DNA from: Clostridium_AT radicumherbarum | GTDB taxonomy: Bacteria; Bacillota; Clostridia; Clostridiales; Clostridiaceae | Assembly (NCBI RefSeq): GCF_045310525.1 | Contig: NZ_JBJHZY010000001.1 | Coordinates: forward strand, 1,550,001 to 1,614,000 | Length of the DNA: 64,000 nt | Reading direction: 5' to 3' | Shown: positions 52,926 to 61,642 of the stretch, in pieces | Numbering within the stretch: the first letter of the stretch is position 1 | Layout of the letters: each line of letters starts with the position of its first letter | The notes under the pieces: generated by a model | Databases searched by the model: none | What the model was told of the DNA's origin: nothing | What the model saw: only the letters and a program-made list of their open reading frames with translations | Made by a program: the position numbers and the translations under genes

Positions 52926-53167
52926 GTAAGATGTTAGGATTAAAATAGATTGTGATTATTGAAATTATGGTTTTCTATATTGTGACTGCAACCATTTATA
53001 TTACACCCTTTAAGTGTTTTTGTCTTAACTCAAGTTCAAACATTTCAATAGCATATCTAAGCATTATATTAGAGCGTTAAGCTCTTTTTTTCTGTAAAAA
53101 GAAGGAATTTGATTATTTTTGTTGAAATAGTAAATTATTTGATAATTTATAGGTTAGGAGGATAACA
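52926..53167. other. Intergenic region with gene debris
   Basis: The minus strand holds a short frame MLRYAIEMFELELRQKHLKG ending at about 52999, possibly the tail of a lost gene. A small hairpin with T tail (AGAGC/GCTCT, 53071-53092) precedes the next gene. Confidence 0.35.
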
Positions 53168-54526
53168 ATGAGCTATAAACAAAAGTTTTATAATAGAAAT
53201 TGGTTTATTTGGATAGCTTTAATTTTGTTTGCACCTTTAGGTATTTTTTTAATGTGGAAAAATCATAAATTTACTAAAAAAATTAGAGCAATACCTTCTG
53301 GAATATTTGCATTGTTGTTTTTTATCATAGTCTCTGGAGTTAGCTGCTCAAATAATAATTCTATTCAAACCTCAACTGGTAAAAAAGCAACTGGATCTAA
53401 TGTAGAGAATTCAAAGAGTAATGAAACTCAAAGTTCATCTGCTACAGATGCTAAGACAAACAATGATTCTAAGCCTGTTTCTAATGAATCATCAAATAAC
53501 ACAACAGTAGTAAATGGACAACTCAAAGTACATTTTATTGATGTAGGACAAGCAGATTGTATATTGGTTCAACAAGGCAATTCATCTATGCTTATAGATG
53601 CTGGCAATAATGAAGATACTCAAACTATTAAAAGTTATTTAGACAGCCAAGGAGTAAAAGCTTTAGATGTTGTTGTAGGTACTCATGCACATGAAGATCA
53701 TATAGGAAGTATGGATTATATAATAAATTCATTTAAAGTTGGAAAGGTATATTTTCCAAAGCAAACTTCTACAACTAAGACCTTTCAAGATTTTATAAGT
53801 GCAGTTAAAAATAAAGGACTTCAACTTACCGCTCCAGTAGTAGGTAGTTCTTTTAAAATTGGTGATGCAACCGCTACTATTTTGGCACCCAACGGAAGTG
53901 GCTATGAAGATGCTAATGATTACTCTATAGTAATTAAGCTTACATATGGCAGTACATCTTTCCTTCTAACAGGAGATGCTGAAGCAACTTCTGAGAGCCA
54001 AATGTTATCTAATAGATCAGATTTATCAGCAACTGTTTTAAAAGTAGGACATCATGGTAGCAGAACTTCTACTAGCCAAACCTTTTTAGACAAAGTAAAC
54101 CCAAAGTATGCTTTAATAAGTGTTGGTAAAGGTAATAGTTATGGGCATCCTACTCAAGAGACTCTAAATAGATTAAAAAACAAAGGTGTAGTTGTATATA
54201 GAACAGATGAAAATGGGACTGTAGTTGCGACAAGTGACGGAAAAAATGTAAGTTTCAATACTCAACCGGGAAGCTATAATGGCATTACATCTAGTTCAAC
54301 ATCAAACTCTAGTAATAATCAAACTTCTGTAGTTGTAAAACCAACTCCGGCTCCAACACCTGCTCCAAGCCAAAACAAAAGTGTTACAGTATATATAACA
54401 AATTCAGGGAAAAAATATCATGTAGCTGGTTGTAGATATTTGAGTAAAAGTCAAATTCCCATAAGTTTAGATGATGCAAAAGCTGGTGGTTATGGACCTT
54501 GTAGTGTTTGCCACCCACCTCAATAA
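53168..54526 (+). CDS. Membrane-anchored ComEC-like MBL hydrolase with C-terminal metal-binding domain
   Basis: 452 aa. Two hydrophobic N-terminal segments and a Ser/Asn/Thr-rich linker come first. The MBL domain (about 118-360) carries VHFIDVGQADCILVQ, VGTHAHEDHIGSMDYI (HxHxDH), LLTGDAEA and VGHHGSRTS. A Pro/Ala linker leads to a C-terminal Ada-type motif (KYHVAGCRYL ... GPCSVCHPP). It is probably surface-exposed and acts on extracellular nucleic acid or phosphodiesters. It is co-transcribed with the DUF3006 gene 12 bases downstream, a common clostridial pair. Confidence 0.88.
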   Translation: MSYKQKFYNRNWFIWIALILFAPLGIFLMWKNHKFTKKIRAIPSGIFALLFFIIVSGVSCSNNNSIQTSTGKKATGSNVENSKSNETQSSSATDAKTNNDSKPVSNESSNNTTVVNGQLKVHFIDVGQADCILVQQGNSSMLIDAGNNEDTQTIKSYLDSQGVKALDVVVGTHAHEDHIGSMDYIINSFKVGKVYFPKQTSTTKTFQDFISAVKNKGLQLTAPVVGSSFKIGDATATILAPNGSGYEDANDYSIVIKLTYGSTSFLLTGDAEATSESQMLSNRSDLSATVLKVGHHGSRTSTSQTFLDKVNPKYALISVGKGNSYGHPTQETLNRLKNKGVVVYRTDENGTVVATSDGKNVSFNTQPGSYNGITSSSTSNSSNNQTSVVVKPTPAPTPAPSQNKSVTVYITNSGKKYHVAGCRYLSKSQIPISLDDAKAGGYGPCSVCHPPQ

Positions 54527-54538
54527 GGAGTGATATGA

Positions 54539-54751
54539 ATGAAAGTAATAATTGATAGATTTGAAGGCAATTATGCTGTATGTGAAGAAGAAGATAGAAC
54601 CATGATTGACATAGAGAAATCTAAACTACCTCCAGGGGCTAAAGAGGGAGATGTACTAGCCATTTTAGATGATGAAATTACTATTGATATTATAGAAACA
54701 GAAAAGCGAAAGAAAATAATTGAAGAATTAACTAAAGACTTGTGGAATTGA
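54539..54751 (+). CDS. DUF3006 protein
   Basis: 70 aa. VIIDRFEGNYAVCEEEDRTM followed by LPPGAKEGDVL is the DUF3006 pattern. AAGGAGTG upstream. Partner of the MBL hydrolase gene. Its last 53 bases are identical to a gene fragment at 8459, so a paralogue or the same unit once existed there. Confidence 0.88.
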   Translation: MKVIIDRFEGNYAVCEEEDRTMIDIEKSKLPPGAKEGDVLAILDDEITIDIIETEKRKKIIEELTKDLWN

Positions 54752-54753
54752 TT

Positions 54754-54778
54754 AAGGAGCTAAAAAAGCTCCTTTTTA
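54754..54778 (+). terminator. Rho-independent terminator
   Basis: AAGGAGCT/AGCTCCTT with a 5-base loop and T tail, directly after the DUF3006 stop. Confidence 0.88.
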
Positions 54779-55110
54779 TGTATTTCATTATTCTTTCTGT
54801 TAGGTTTATAACCTAATTCCCATCTGTGCCATGTATGAAGAAGACGATCATTTATTAATGAATATTTCAGAAATGGTTCATATTGTATACGTATAAATGA
54901 AACGTAGCCGATCTCCAATTCAAAAAATACTGGAGAACTCTGACGCTTTTTATTTATAATTTTGTTGAGAAAAGAGGAAAATTCTAAGGAATTGTAGAAA
55001 TATAATAGTGTATAAAATTATAAACTAAGTTAATATTATGAAACTAATGTCTTTAATGGGAAGCTGAGATATCTTATCCAATTTACAGATATTATAATGG
55101 AGGGATTTAT
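54779..55110. other. Intergenic region before Hsp70-like gene
   Basis: No gene seen, and no CIRCE-type inverted repeat recognised, so HrcA control of the downstream Hsp70-like gene is not supported. Confidence 0.4.
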
Positions 55111-56811
55111 TTGACAGTGGTTGGAATAGATTTAGGAACAACAAATAGCTTAGTAGCATATTGGAGTGAAGAAGGGCCTAAAATAATTCAAAATGTTTTT
55201 GGCGACAAACTTACACCGTCGGTAGTAAGTATTGATGAAAATGATGAAATACTTATCGGAAAAGTTGCAAAAGAGCGTTTAATTAGCCATCCTAATTTAA
55301 CGATATCAGCCTTTAAAAGATATATGGGTACAGATAAGAAAATCCAACTGGGGAGACATTCATTTTCACCTGAAGAATTGTCTTCCTTTATATTAAAATC
55401 TTTGAAGGAAGATGCAGAAGCATTTTTAGGAGAAGAAGTAACGGAAGCAGTTATTAGTGTGCCAGCATATTTTAATGATTTACAAAGAAAGGCAACAAAA
55501 AAAGCTGCGGAAATAGCTGGTTTAAAGGTAGAAAGATTAATAAGCGAGCCAACAGCTGCGGCTATAACCTATGGATTACATCAAGAGGAATCAGAAACTA
55601 AGTTTGTTGTTTTTGATTTAGGTGGAGGAACCTTTGATGTTTCTATATTAGAAATGTTTGAAGGAGTTATGGAGGTAAAGGCTATAGCAGGAAATAATTT
55701 TCTTGGGGGAGAAGATTTCACCAATCTTTTGGTTAATTATTTTTTAGATAAAGAAAAGATTGATTTAGAAACTTTAAGTTTTAAAGATAGAGCATTGCTT
55801 TATAAACAAGGAGAAATGTGCAAGCGGTCATTAGGGGAAAACGGTTCTGGAACAATGACTTTTACTTTGGAAGAAAGCAATTATGAAGTAAGCATTAATA
55901 AACTTCAATTTGAAAAATTAGCTGATAAACTATTATTAAAATTAAGCCATCCTGTGGAGCGTGCTTTGATGGACGCAGAAATTTCACCAAGAGAGGTGGA
56001 TGCTGTAATCCTTATTGGTGGAGCAACTAGAATGCCAATAATTAAGAATATAGTTGGAAAGATGTTTGGAAAGCTGCCATATTCAAATATTAATCCAGAT
56101 GAAGCAGTAGCACTAGGAGCTGCTATTCAAGTTGCTTTAAAGGAAAGAAATGAGGCATTAAGCGAAGTTATTTTAACAGATGTATGCCCATATACTTTAG
56201 GCATCGAAATTGCAAAGCAAAAAAATAAAAACGCTTTTGAGGCGGGGTATTTTAGCCCTATAATTGAAAGAAATACTCCTATTCCTGTTAGCAGGGTGGA
56301 GTCTTTTGTAACTGTTCGTGATAAACAAGATAAGATAAGTGTGAAAATTTATCAAGGCGAAAGTCGGCGCGTTGAGGAAAATATAAAATTAGGAGAGCTT
56401 GAAGTTAAAGTTCCGAAGGACAAGCGTGGGAATCAAGGGATAGATGTAAGATTTACTTATGATATTAATGGGATATTAGAGGTAGAAGTTTTAGTTTTGA
56501 GTACTGGAGTGAAAAATAGAATAGTTGTCAATAAAAACCAAGAAGGTATGTCTGAAAGGGAAATTGAAAAGAGGCTAGATGAATTAAAGAAAATTAAAAT
56601 ACATCCAAGAGATAAAATGGAAAATAAACTGTTAATTGCAAAGGCTGAAAGAATGTACGAAGAAACTTTAGGGGAAAAACGTCAATATGTAGGTAATTTG
56701 ATTGAAATCTTTGAACAGGCTTTATATACACAAGAGGAAAGAAAAGTTGCTAAAGCGGCTAAAGAATTTAGAGAAAGATTAGAACAGCTTGAGGGATGGG
56801 TAGATTATTAA
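55111..56811 (+). CDS. Hsp70 family chaperone, short HscC/DnaK-like
   Basis: 566 aa, shorter than DnaK (about 610-640). The ATPase domain starts VVGIDLGTTNSLVAYWSEEG and has VISVPAYFNDLQRKATKKAA, VFDLGGGTFDVSILE and ILIGGATRMPIIK. The substrate-binding domain is shortened and the helical lid is reduced. TTG start with GGAGGG upstream. Its stop overlaps the start of a J-like gene by one base, so the pair is translationally coupled and distinct from the housekeeping dnaKJ. Confidence 0.9.
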   Translation: MTVVGIDLGTTNSLVAYWSEEGPKIIQNVFGDKLTPSVVSIDENDEILIGKVAKERLISHPNLTISAFKRYMGTDKKIQLGRHSFSPEELSSFILKSLKEDAEAFLGEEVTEAVISVPAYFNDLQRKATKKAAEIAGLKVERLISEPTAAAITYGLHQEESETKFVVFDLGGGTFDVSILEMFEGVMEVKAIAGNNFLGGEDFTNLLVNYFLDKEKIDLETLSFKDRALLYKQGEMCKRSLGENGSGTMTFTLEESNYEVSINKLQFEKLADKLLLKLSHPVERALMDAEISPREVDAVILIGGATRMPIIKNIVGKMFGKLPYSNINPDEAVALGAAIQVALKERNEALSEVILTDVCPYTLGIEIAKQKNKNAFEAGYFSPIIERNTPIPVSRVESFVTVRDKQDKISVKIYQGESRRVEENIKLGELEVKVPKDKRGNQGIDVRFTYDINGILEVEVLVLSTGVKNRIVVNKNQEGMSEREIEKRLDELKKIKIHPRDKMENKLLIAKAERMYEETLGEKRQYVGNLIEIFEQALYTQEERKVAKAAKEFRERLEQLEGWVDY

Positions 56812-58451
56812 TGAATATTTGGAGTGTATTAGAAATAAAGCCTACTGAAGAAGTTGGAGCAATAAAAAAAGCGTATGCAAAGAAATTAAAGTTACATAAC
56901 CCAGAGGAAGATCCTACTGGGTATCAAATTCTCCGTGAAGCCTATGATAGAGCTTTAAAACTGGCGAAAAATAAAAAAGTAAATAGTTATGATAAATTAT
57001 TTGAATTTGAAAAAGATATTATTTCTAAAGAAAAAAATTATGAAGAAATTAAATCTAAAAAACTAAATAAGGTTAATTTTACGGAAGATTTTACTAATGA
57101 GAAAAGATCTTATGAAAGTATAGATAACACTAATTCAACAGTAGATCATACTAATGAAAAGATGGAAAGTTTTATAGAAGAGTTTTTAGATAAGGTACAA
57201 AATCTTTATAAGGATTTTCATAAAAGAATTGATGTTGAAAATTGGAAGAGCATTTTAAACACAGATAATTTATGGAATTTAAATTATAAAAATATTATAA
57301 GTAAGAGAATACTTAACTTTTTATTATATTTTCCTTATGTACCTAAAGAGGTTTTGCAAGAATTAAATAAAACTTTTCACTGGAGTGAAGAAGGAAACCA
57401 TCTTAGAGATTTATACAATGATTATTCAAGAAGTTTCTTGTTGGACCAATTAGGAAAAGAGATATGGCTTAGATATCAATATTTAAGTAAAAAAGAAGGA
57501 ATAGATTACGATGCTTTCTTGGAATATAGACGATTAGTTTTTGATGCTCTTAAAAATAAAGATTTAAAAAAAGCTGATAAATATTTATCACTGGCAAATG
57601 AGATTTTTTGTGATGACCCAGATTTAATGTGCATGAAAGCGGAAGTTTACCTTAGAAGGGGAGAGCTTAGAAGGGCTAAATTATTATTTAGAGATGCTAT
57701 AAATATTAATAATCAAGACAAAAAGACGCCTCTTTATATTGCTAATATATATTACAATAACTGCCATTATAGCAGTGCAATTAACTTTTGTAAAGGCTTA
57801 ATAAAGCTTGACTCCAATAATATAGAGTTACGACTTTTATTAGGTAAATTTTATTTCAGACAAAAGAAATTCAAAGAAATAAAAAAAGCCCAAAATATAT
57901 TTTTAGATTGTTTAGACTTTGAATCATATGCAGATGAGGCAAGAAAATATTTAAATTGGATTTTACATAACTATGAGGCTTCTTATGAGAAAGAACCTTG
58001 GAATCTTTTCATAATAAAAAATTTAAAAAAACTATATTTAATATTAGGGGAGAGCAAAAAAGCAGGGCAAGTAAGATTTAAACTAAAAAAGATATTTTCA
58101 TTAATTATAACTATAGTAAGTCATATTTTGGTTGCTTTAATATTAGTTATAGGGATAGTGTTTATATATAGAATAATTACTATTCCAAATACACAAATCT
58201 CTGTTGAAAATGTAACTGCTAAGAAAATTGAGTTAAGCTGGGATAAGATACGAGGGGCAGAAATGTATAATGTTTATATGCATGATAATACTTCTAATAA
58301 GTATAAACTTATTGGAGTAACCAAGGATACGAAATTTACTGAAAGTAACTTAGAGCCTGAAACTGTATATACATATAAAATTGCAAGTATTAAGGATGGG
58401 AAAGAAGATATAGTATCTGATTTTATTAGTGTAAAAACAGAGGCCAAATGA
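56811..58451 (+). CDS. Membrane-anchored J-like protein with TPR-like and FN3 regions
   Basis: 546 aa from ATG 56811 (TAATG overlap; GAGGGATGGG upstream). The N-terminal J-like domain (IWSVLEIKPTEEVGAIKKAY) has HNPEED where HPD is expected, so Hsp70 stimulation may be altered. Helical TPR-like repeats occupy about 230-400. One membrane segment (LIITIVSHILVALILVIGIV) is near 435, and a C-terminal fibronectin type III domain (about 460-546) would lie outside. Probably tethers the short Hsp70 to the membrane. Confidence 0.82.
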   Translation: MNIWSVLEIKPTEEVGAIKKAYAKKLKLHNPEEDPTGYQILREAYDRALKLAKNKKVNSYDKLFEFEKDIISKEKNYEEIKSKKLNKVNFTEDFTNEKRSYESIDNTNSTVDHTNEKMESFIEEFLDKVQNLYKDFHKRIDVENWKSILNTDNLWNLNYKNIISKRILNFLLYFPYVPKEVLQELNKTFHWSEEGNHLRDLYNDYSRSFLLDQLGKEIWLRYQYLSKKEGIDYDAFLEYRRLVFDALKNKDLKKADKYLSLANEIFCDDPDLMCMKAEVYLRRGELRRAKLLFRDAININNQDKKTPLYIANIYYNNCHYSSAINFCKGLIKLDSNNIELRLLLGKFYFRQKKFKEIKKAQNIFLDCLDFESYADEARKYLNWILHNYEASYEKEPWNLFIIKNLKKLYLILGESKKAGQVRFKLKKIFSLIITIVSHILVALILVIGIVFIYRIITIPNTQISVENVTAKKIELSWDKIRGAEMYNVYMHDNTSNKYKLIGVTKDTKFTESNLEPETVYTYKIASIKDGKEDIVSDFISVKTEAK

Positions 58452-58636
58452 ATATTCGTCAATTGCAGCTACTTACACAGAAAAAAAGAATATTAGCTAC
58501 GGAATTTCGTAAACTATGGATTAGCAGTACAAGCTGGAGAGTGGATTTATAAATATATCTAATGGATGGATTTATTATAAAATTTAAATGATGGTGAAAA
58601 GATTAATTTGAATAATTGATAGAAAGGAAAATTCAA
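58448..58636 (+). other. Short gap with possible gene debris
   Basis: A 34-codon frame starts at 58448 (ATGA overlap with the previous stop) and another frame reads VNYGLAVQAGEWIYKYI. Neither is convincing; it may be the tail of a lost gene. The SseB-like leader starts at 58597. Confidence 0.25.
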
Positions 58637-59437
58637 ATGTTTGATGTAAATAAACCAGTTATCAATCCGGATCTAGTAGTGGCTATAAAAGAAATGAAAA
58701 TAATTAACACTAAAGAGAATCAAGACAGAGTAATTAATGAGATGATGAAAGCTCACTTTATTTCACCTGTAATCATCTCACCAATACCAGGGCCTTCAAG
58801 TGATAGTGAGGTTGTGTTGAAGGAAAATACAATAATCAATTTTAGTGTAATAGAAAATACAGCTAATCAACAATTCTTTTTAGCTTTTACTGATTGGGAG
58901 GAATTATGGAAGTGGCATAAAGTTGAAAATCAGCAGACTTTAATTGTAACTTTTGATGATTTAGCTAGAATGGTATTAGATGAAAGAGGTAATTCGGATG
59001 GATTTGTAATTAATTCTCATGGCGAAAATATTACATTTAATAAAACTATGATAGGAGCCTTAAAGGATGAGAAAGAAAGACGTGCAAAGGGGTGCGTAGT
59101 TGAACAAGTGGTAAAGAAAGATACTACAGTTCAATTGGGACAACCACGTATTTATCCTAAAGAAATGGTTAATGCCATTTCGAATTATTTAAAAAAGCAA
59201 AAAAATGTACAGGCAGCGTATTTGCAGTTAATGATAAAAGAAGGAGAACAGAGCTATTTACTAATTATAGATTTTATAGGTGACAGGAGAGAAATATTTG
59301 ATGGAATAGCTAATGTTGCAATGAGTCACTTAAACGGCATGATTATTGACTTGATACCATATGATTCCGATTTTGGACGCAATGCGACAAGTAATATTGA
59401 ACCGTTCTATAAAAAGAAAAAGTTTGGACTATTTTAA
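58637..59437 (+). CDS. SseB-like (enhanced serine sensitivity) protein
   Basis: 266 aa from ATG 58637 (GAAAGGAAAA upstream). The N-terminal SseB domain (about 10-125) shows FFLAFTDWEELWKWH and VTFDDLARMVLDERGNSDGF. The C-terminal domain (about 165-255) shows AYLQLMIKEGEQSYLLIIDF. This two-domain form is common in Firmicutes. Function unknown; often beside toxin/immunity genes. Confidence 0.85.
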   Translation: MFDVNKPVINPDLVVAIKEMKIINTKENQDRVINEMMKAHFISPVIISPIPGPSSDSEVVLKENTIINFSVIENTANQQFFLAFTDWEELWKWHKVENQQTLIVTFDDLARMVLDERGNSDGFVINSHGENITFNKTMIGALKDEKERRAKGCVVEQVVKKDTTVQLGQPRIYPKEMVNAISNYLKKQKNVQAAYLQLMIKEGEQSYLLIIDFIGDRREIFDGIANVAMSHLNGMIIDLIPYDSDFGRNATSNIEPFYKKKKFGLF

Positions 59438-59512
59438 ATAGAAAAATATTTAGCAACAATTACTATGGATGCAGTTATTTGGCTTTTAATATCCATATAC
59501 TAAATTGCTAAG

Positions 59513-59545
59513 TAGTCTGTGAATATAATGATCACAGGCTTTTTT
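59513..59545 (+). terminator. Terminator, duplicated element A
   Basis: AGTCTGTGA/TCACAGGCT followed by T6. It is preceded by AATTGCTAAGT and is almost identical to 63621-63661. Confidence 0.8.
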
Positions 59546-59649
59546 ATTGGTGTTTTTATTCCATAAGTTGTATAATTTATATATTAAAGTAATTATGACT
59601 TGTAAGAAATTGTGAAACATAAGCTGTATAAAGTTTGCGAGGTGATGAG

Positions 59650-60045
59650 ATGGAAAAATATTTTCACTTTGATAGAAATAAATCAATACAGGAACTTGAA
59701 GGGCAAAACTGGGGCGGACCAAATCTTGACTCGCCTTCAATTTTGACTTGTTACAAGTTAAGGAAAAAGGCAATAGGAATTTTCGAAGTCGAAGATTTAA
59801 GAATCATGATAGGGCAAAAAATAGGGTTAGACTATCTAATCCCTTTAGCATTAGAAACGCTTGAAGATAATATCTTTGCTGAAGGTAATATGTATAGTGG
59901 TGACCTTTTAGATACAGTTTTAAGGGTAGATAATAGTTTTTGGGAGAACAACCCTATATATAAGACAGATTTTGAGGATATACTTGAGAAAAATATAAAT
60001 GCATTAAAAAATAAACTTGGTTCTTTCTGTAAGAGATTTATTTAA
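59650..60045 (+). CDS. CdiI-type contact-dependent inhibition immunity protein
   Basis: 131 aa from ATG 59650 (GAGGTGATGAG upstream). SIQELEGQNWGGPNLDSPSI, then LRIMIGQKIGLDYLIPLALE and EGNMYSGDLLDTVL follow the order of the CdiI_2 family. No toxin gene is adjacent, so it is an orphan immunity gene, typical of cassette-like arrays that protect against foreign toxins. Confidence 0.8.
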   Translation: MEKYFHFDRNKSIQELEGQNWGGPNLDSPSILTCYKLRKKAIGIFEVEDLRIMIGQKIGLDYLIPLALETLEDNIFAEGNMYSGDLLDTVLRVDNSFWENNPIYKTDFEDILEKNINALKNKLGSFCKRFI

Positions 60046-60109
60046 AAAATGGATACATGATCGGTGATCAGTAGGTTTAGCACAAAAAAAGGAAGCTATT
60101 AAAAATAAG

Positions 60110-60139
60110 TATTTCTATCATTCTTATATTAGTTTATTT
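60110..60139 (+). repeat. Conserved-loop hairpin family, copy 12
   Basis: Loop ATCATTCTTATATT (60117-60130). Outer AAATAA/TTATTT pairing. 72 bases after the CdiI-like stop. Confidence 0.45.
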
Positions 60140-60446
60140 ATATGAATGTTGATGTTTATATTTTATTAATTAGGTAAAACAAAGTTTAATTGGATTCCAA
60201 TAATTCAAGAGATAATATTATCTTCAATGGCTATTTCATTTATTTATTTTTTCTATTGTCATTATAGTATCTATAATTATTTTTGTAACTTTCAACAAAT
60301 CTAAATTATAGTAATTTTGTGTGATATTATGCACCAGTTATAGGAAATTTTAGAACAGTAGAGAATTAAAAAAATAAAGGTAGAATTTATTAAGAAAGAT
60401 AAAGAAGAAGTTGAAAGTATTTTAAGAAATAGTTTAGTTACTTTAC

Positions 60447-60479
60447 TTTATTCATATATTACGTCTTAAATGAATGTAT
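60447..60479 (+). repeat. Conserved-loop hairpin family, copy 13
   Basis: TTTATTCATATATT, then ACGTCTTAAATGAATGTAT, the same right flank as the copy at 43530. Stem not preserved. Confidence 0.4.
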
Positions 60480-60601
60480 TATTTTATTAAGAATCATACA
60501 TTATTTTTTTATATCCAGTTTAAGGTAATAAAGGTATAATTAATATAAGCGATTGGGACGTCTTCGTATTTTTAAGCGAACAAATAAATAGGGGTGATTT
60601 T

Positions 60602-60745
60602 ATGAAAAAGTTGATCTTTGGATGTACTTTATTAATAATAGCAACAATGTATATGATACCTGGAGCATATGGATTAGCAATTCCGATATATGTTTTTGGT
60701 TTTATATTTGTTGCATGGGGTTCTGTTGATGATAAAAGAAGTTAG
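60602..60745 (+). CDS. Small membrane protein inside the inserted segment
   Basis: 47 aa. ATG follows AGGGGTGAT. Two hydrophobic stretches (LIFGCTLLIIATMYMIPGAY and AIPIYVFGFIFVAWGS) suggest a two-pass membrane protein with a charged tail. The gene with its ribosome site is exactly what was inserted between the two halves of the GNAT leader. Function unknown. Confidence 0.7.
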   Translation: MKKLIFGCTLLIIATMYMIPGAYGLAIPIYVFGFIFVAWGSVDDKRS

Positions 60746-60801
60746 TTTACAATAGTAGAAAAGTGCGAACTGAAGATTATAAATATAAGGTGGTGCAAAA
60801 C

Positions 60802-61260
60802 ATGAAAGTAAGAAAAACGGTTAAAGAGGATATTGACCTCCTCATAAAGATTCGTATGGAATACCTGTTTGCAGAAAAAGGTGTGTCTTCTTCGGAAGAA
60901 GTGCAAGATATTAGAACGAAGTTAGAAGAATATTTTACTCAACACCTTAACAAGGGATTTATTGCTATCATTGCCGAGAATGAAAATGAAGTATTAGCAA
61001 CTGCATTTATGTCAATCGTGGAAAGACCTCCGCTAATAGCGTTTTCATCATATCTTGTAGGTACGGTATACAATGTTTTTACATACCCTCAATATAGAGG
61101 AAAAGGCATTGCAACGAAAGTTATGACTGAACTTTTATCGGAAGCAAAGCTATTAGGCGTTGCCGCAGTTGATTTAATGTCGACTGAAAAAGGGAAACCA
61201 TTATATGAAAATCTTGGATTTCGAGTATCAAATTATACATCAATGAATAAATTCCTATAA
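60802..61260 (+). CDS. GNAT family N-acetyltransferase, copy B
   Basis: 152 aa from ATG 60802, with the same AAGGTGGTG leader as copy A (an in-frame upstream start at 60763 lies within the shared leader and is unlikely). It differs from copy A at two residues. The acetyl-CoA motif YRGKGIATKVMTELLSE is intact. Recent duplication. Confidence 0.88.
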   Translation: MKVRKTVKEDIDLLIKIRMEYLFAEKGVSSSEEVQDIRTKLEEYFTQHLNKGFIAIIAENENEVLATAFMSIVERPPLIAFSSYLVGTVYNVFTYPQYRGKGIATKVMTELLSEAKLLGVAAVDLMSTEKGKPLYENLGFRVSNYTSMNKFL

Positions 61261-61293
61261 CTCCCGCAAAATAAGCATAATCAGAAGTTATAT

Positions 61294-61325
61294 TAATTCA
61301 CAATATTCTTCTATTATTCAACAAC
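61294..61325 (+). repeat. Conserved-loop hairpin family, copy 14
   Basis: Loop AATATTCTTCTATT (61302-61315), 41 bases after the GNAT copy B stop. Only TTATA/TATAA outer pairing. Confidence 0.45.
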
Positions 61326-61337
61326 TATAATAAAATA

Positions 61338-61386
61338 AGAATAGGTTACATTGCGGAAATTAATTGCGCCATGTAGCCTATTTTCA
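61338..61386 (+). terminator. Strong rho-independent terminator
   Basis: AATAGGTTACATTGCG pairs with CGCCATGTAGCCTATT (a few mismatches), followed by TT. Unusually long stem. Confidence 0.75.
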
Positions 61387-61642
61387 TGTAAGGCGTTATA
61401 TAAAATACTGCACCCCCATTTCTTGCGTGAGGGTGGCTTCGTATGGTGTGTAATGCGTAGTCATCTTGTAAATATTTAGCGTATTCACTAGCATACTGCA
61501 TTAAGAATTTATAAGACGTATTATTTGTGAAGTTAATGACTTATGGGATATGATGAAAATGTAAGTGGTTTTATAGTAAAATGTTATTTATAAAGTTAAT
61601 TCGGAGTTGCATTTAAATACGAAATTGAAAGGGCGAAGTTCT
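61387..61642. other. Gap with a further hairpin and a CTTCGTA site
   Basis: No gene. It contains CACCC/GGGTG (61410-61436), followed by GGCTTCGTA, which resembles the GTCTTCGTA insertion point in the GNAT leader, and a conserved-loop hairpin at 61494. Possibly an empty cassette position. Confidence 0.35.
61494..61523 (+). repeat. Conserved-loop hairpin family, copy 15
   Basis: Loop TAAGAATTTATAAG (61502-61515), then ACG. An 8-position stem TACTGCAT/ACGTATTA with two mismatches and one wobble. Confidence 0.5.

Larger units (their letters stand above)
60046..60601. other. Gap with two gene remnants and hairpins
   Basis: A start-less frame near 60160-60305 (KFNWIPIIQEIILSSMAI, then FIYFFYCHYS) looks like a lost membrane protein. 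A second, 60362-60469 (VEFIKKDKEEVESILRNSLV, ending TLLYSYITS), looks like a gene tail. Conserved-loop copies lie at 60110 and 60447. The GNAT copy B leader starts at about 60498. Confidence 0.4.
60498..61315 (+). repeat. Duplicated GNAT unit, copy B, with inserted gene
   Basis: Matches 46786-47413 except for a 189-base insertion at 60569-60757. The insertion is flanked by GTA on both sides (60566-60568 and 60755-60757) and carries one complete small gene. Right-hand homology ends in the conserved-loop hairpin. Confidence 0.85.

Noticed and set aside
54779..55110. CIRCE element controlling the Hsp70-like gene
   Set aside because: The inverted repeat TTAGCACTC-N9-GAGTGCTAA is absent.
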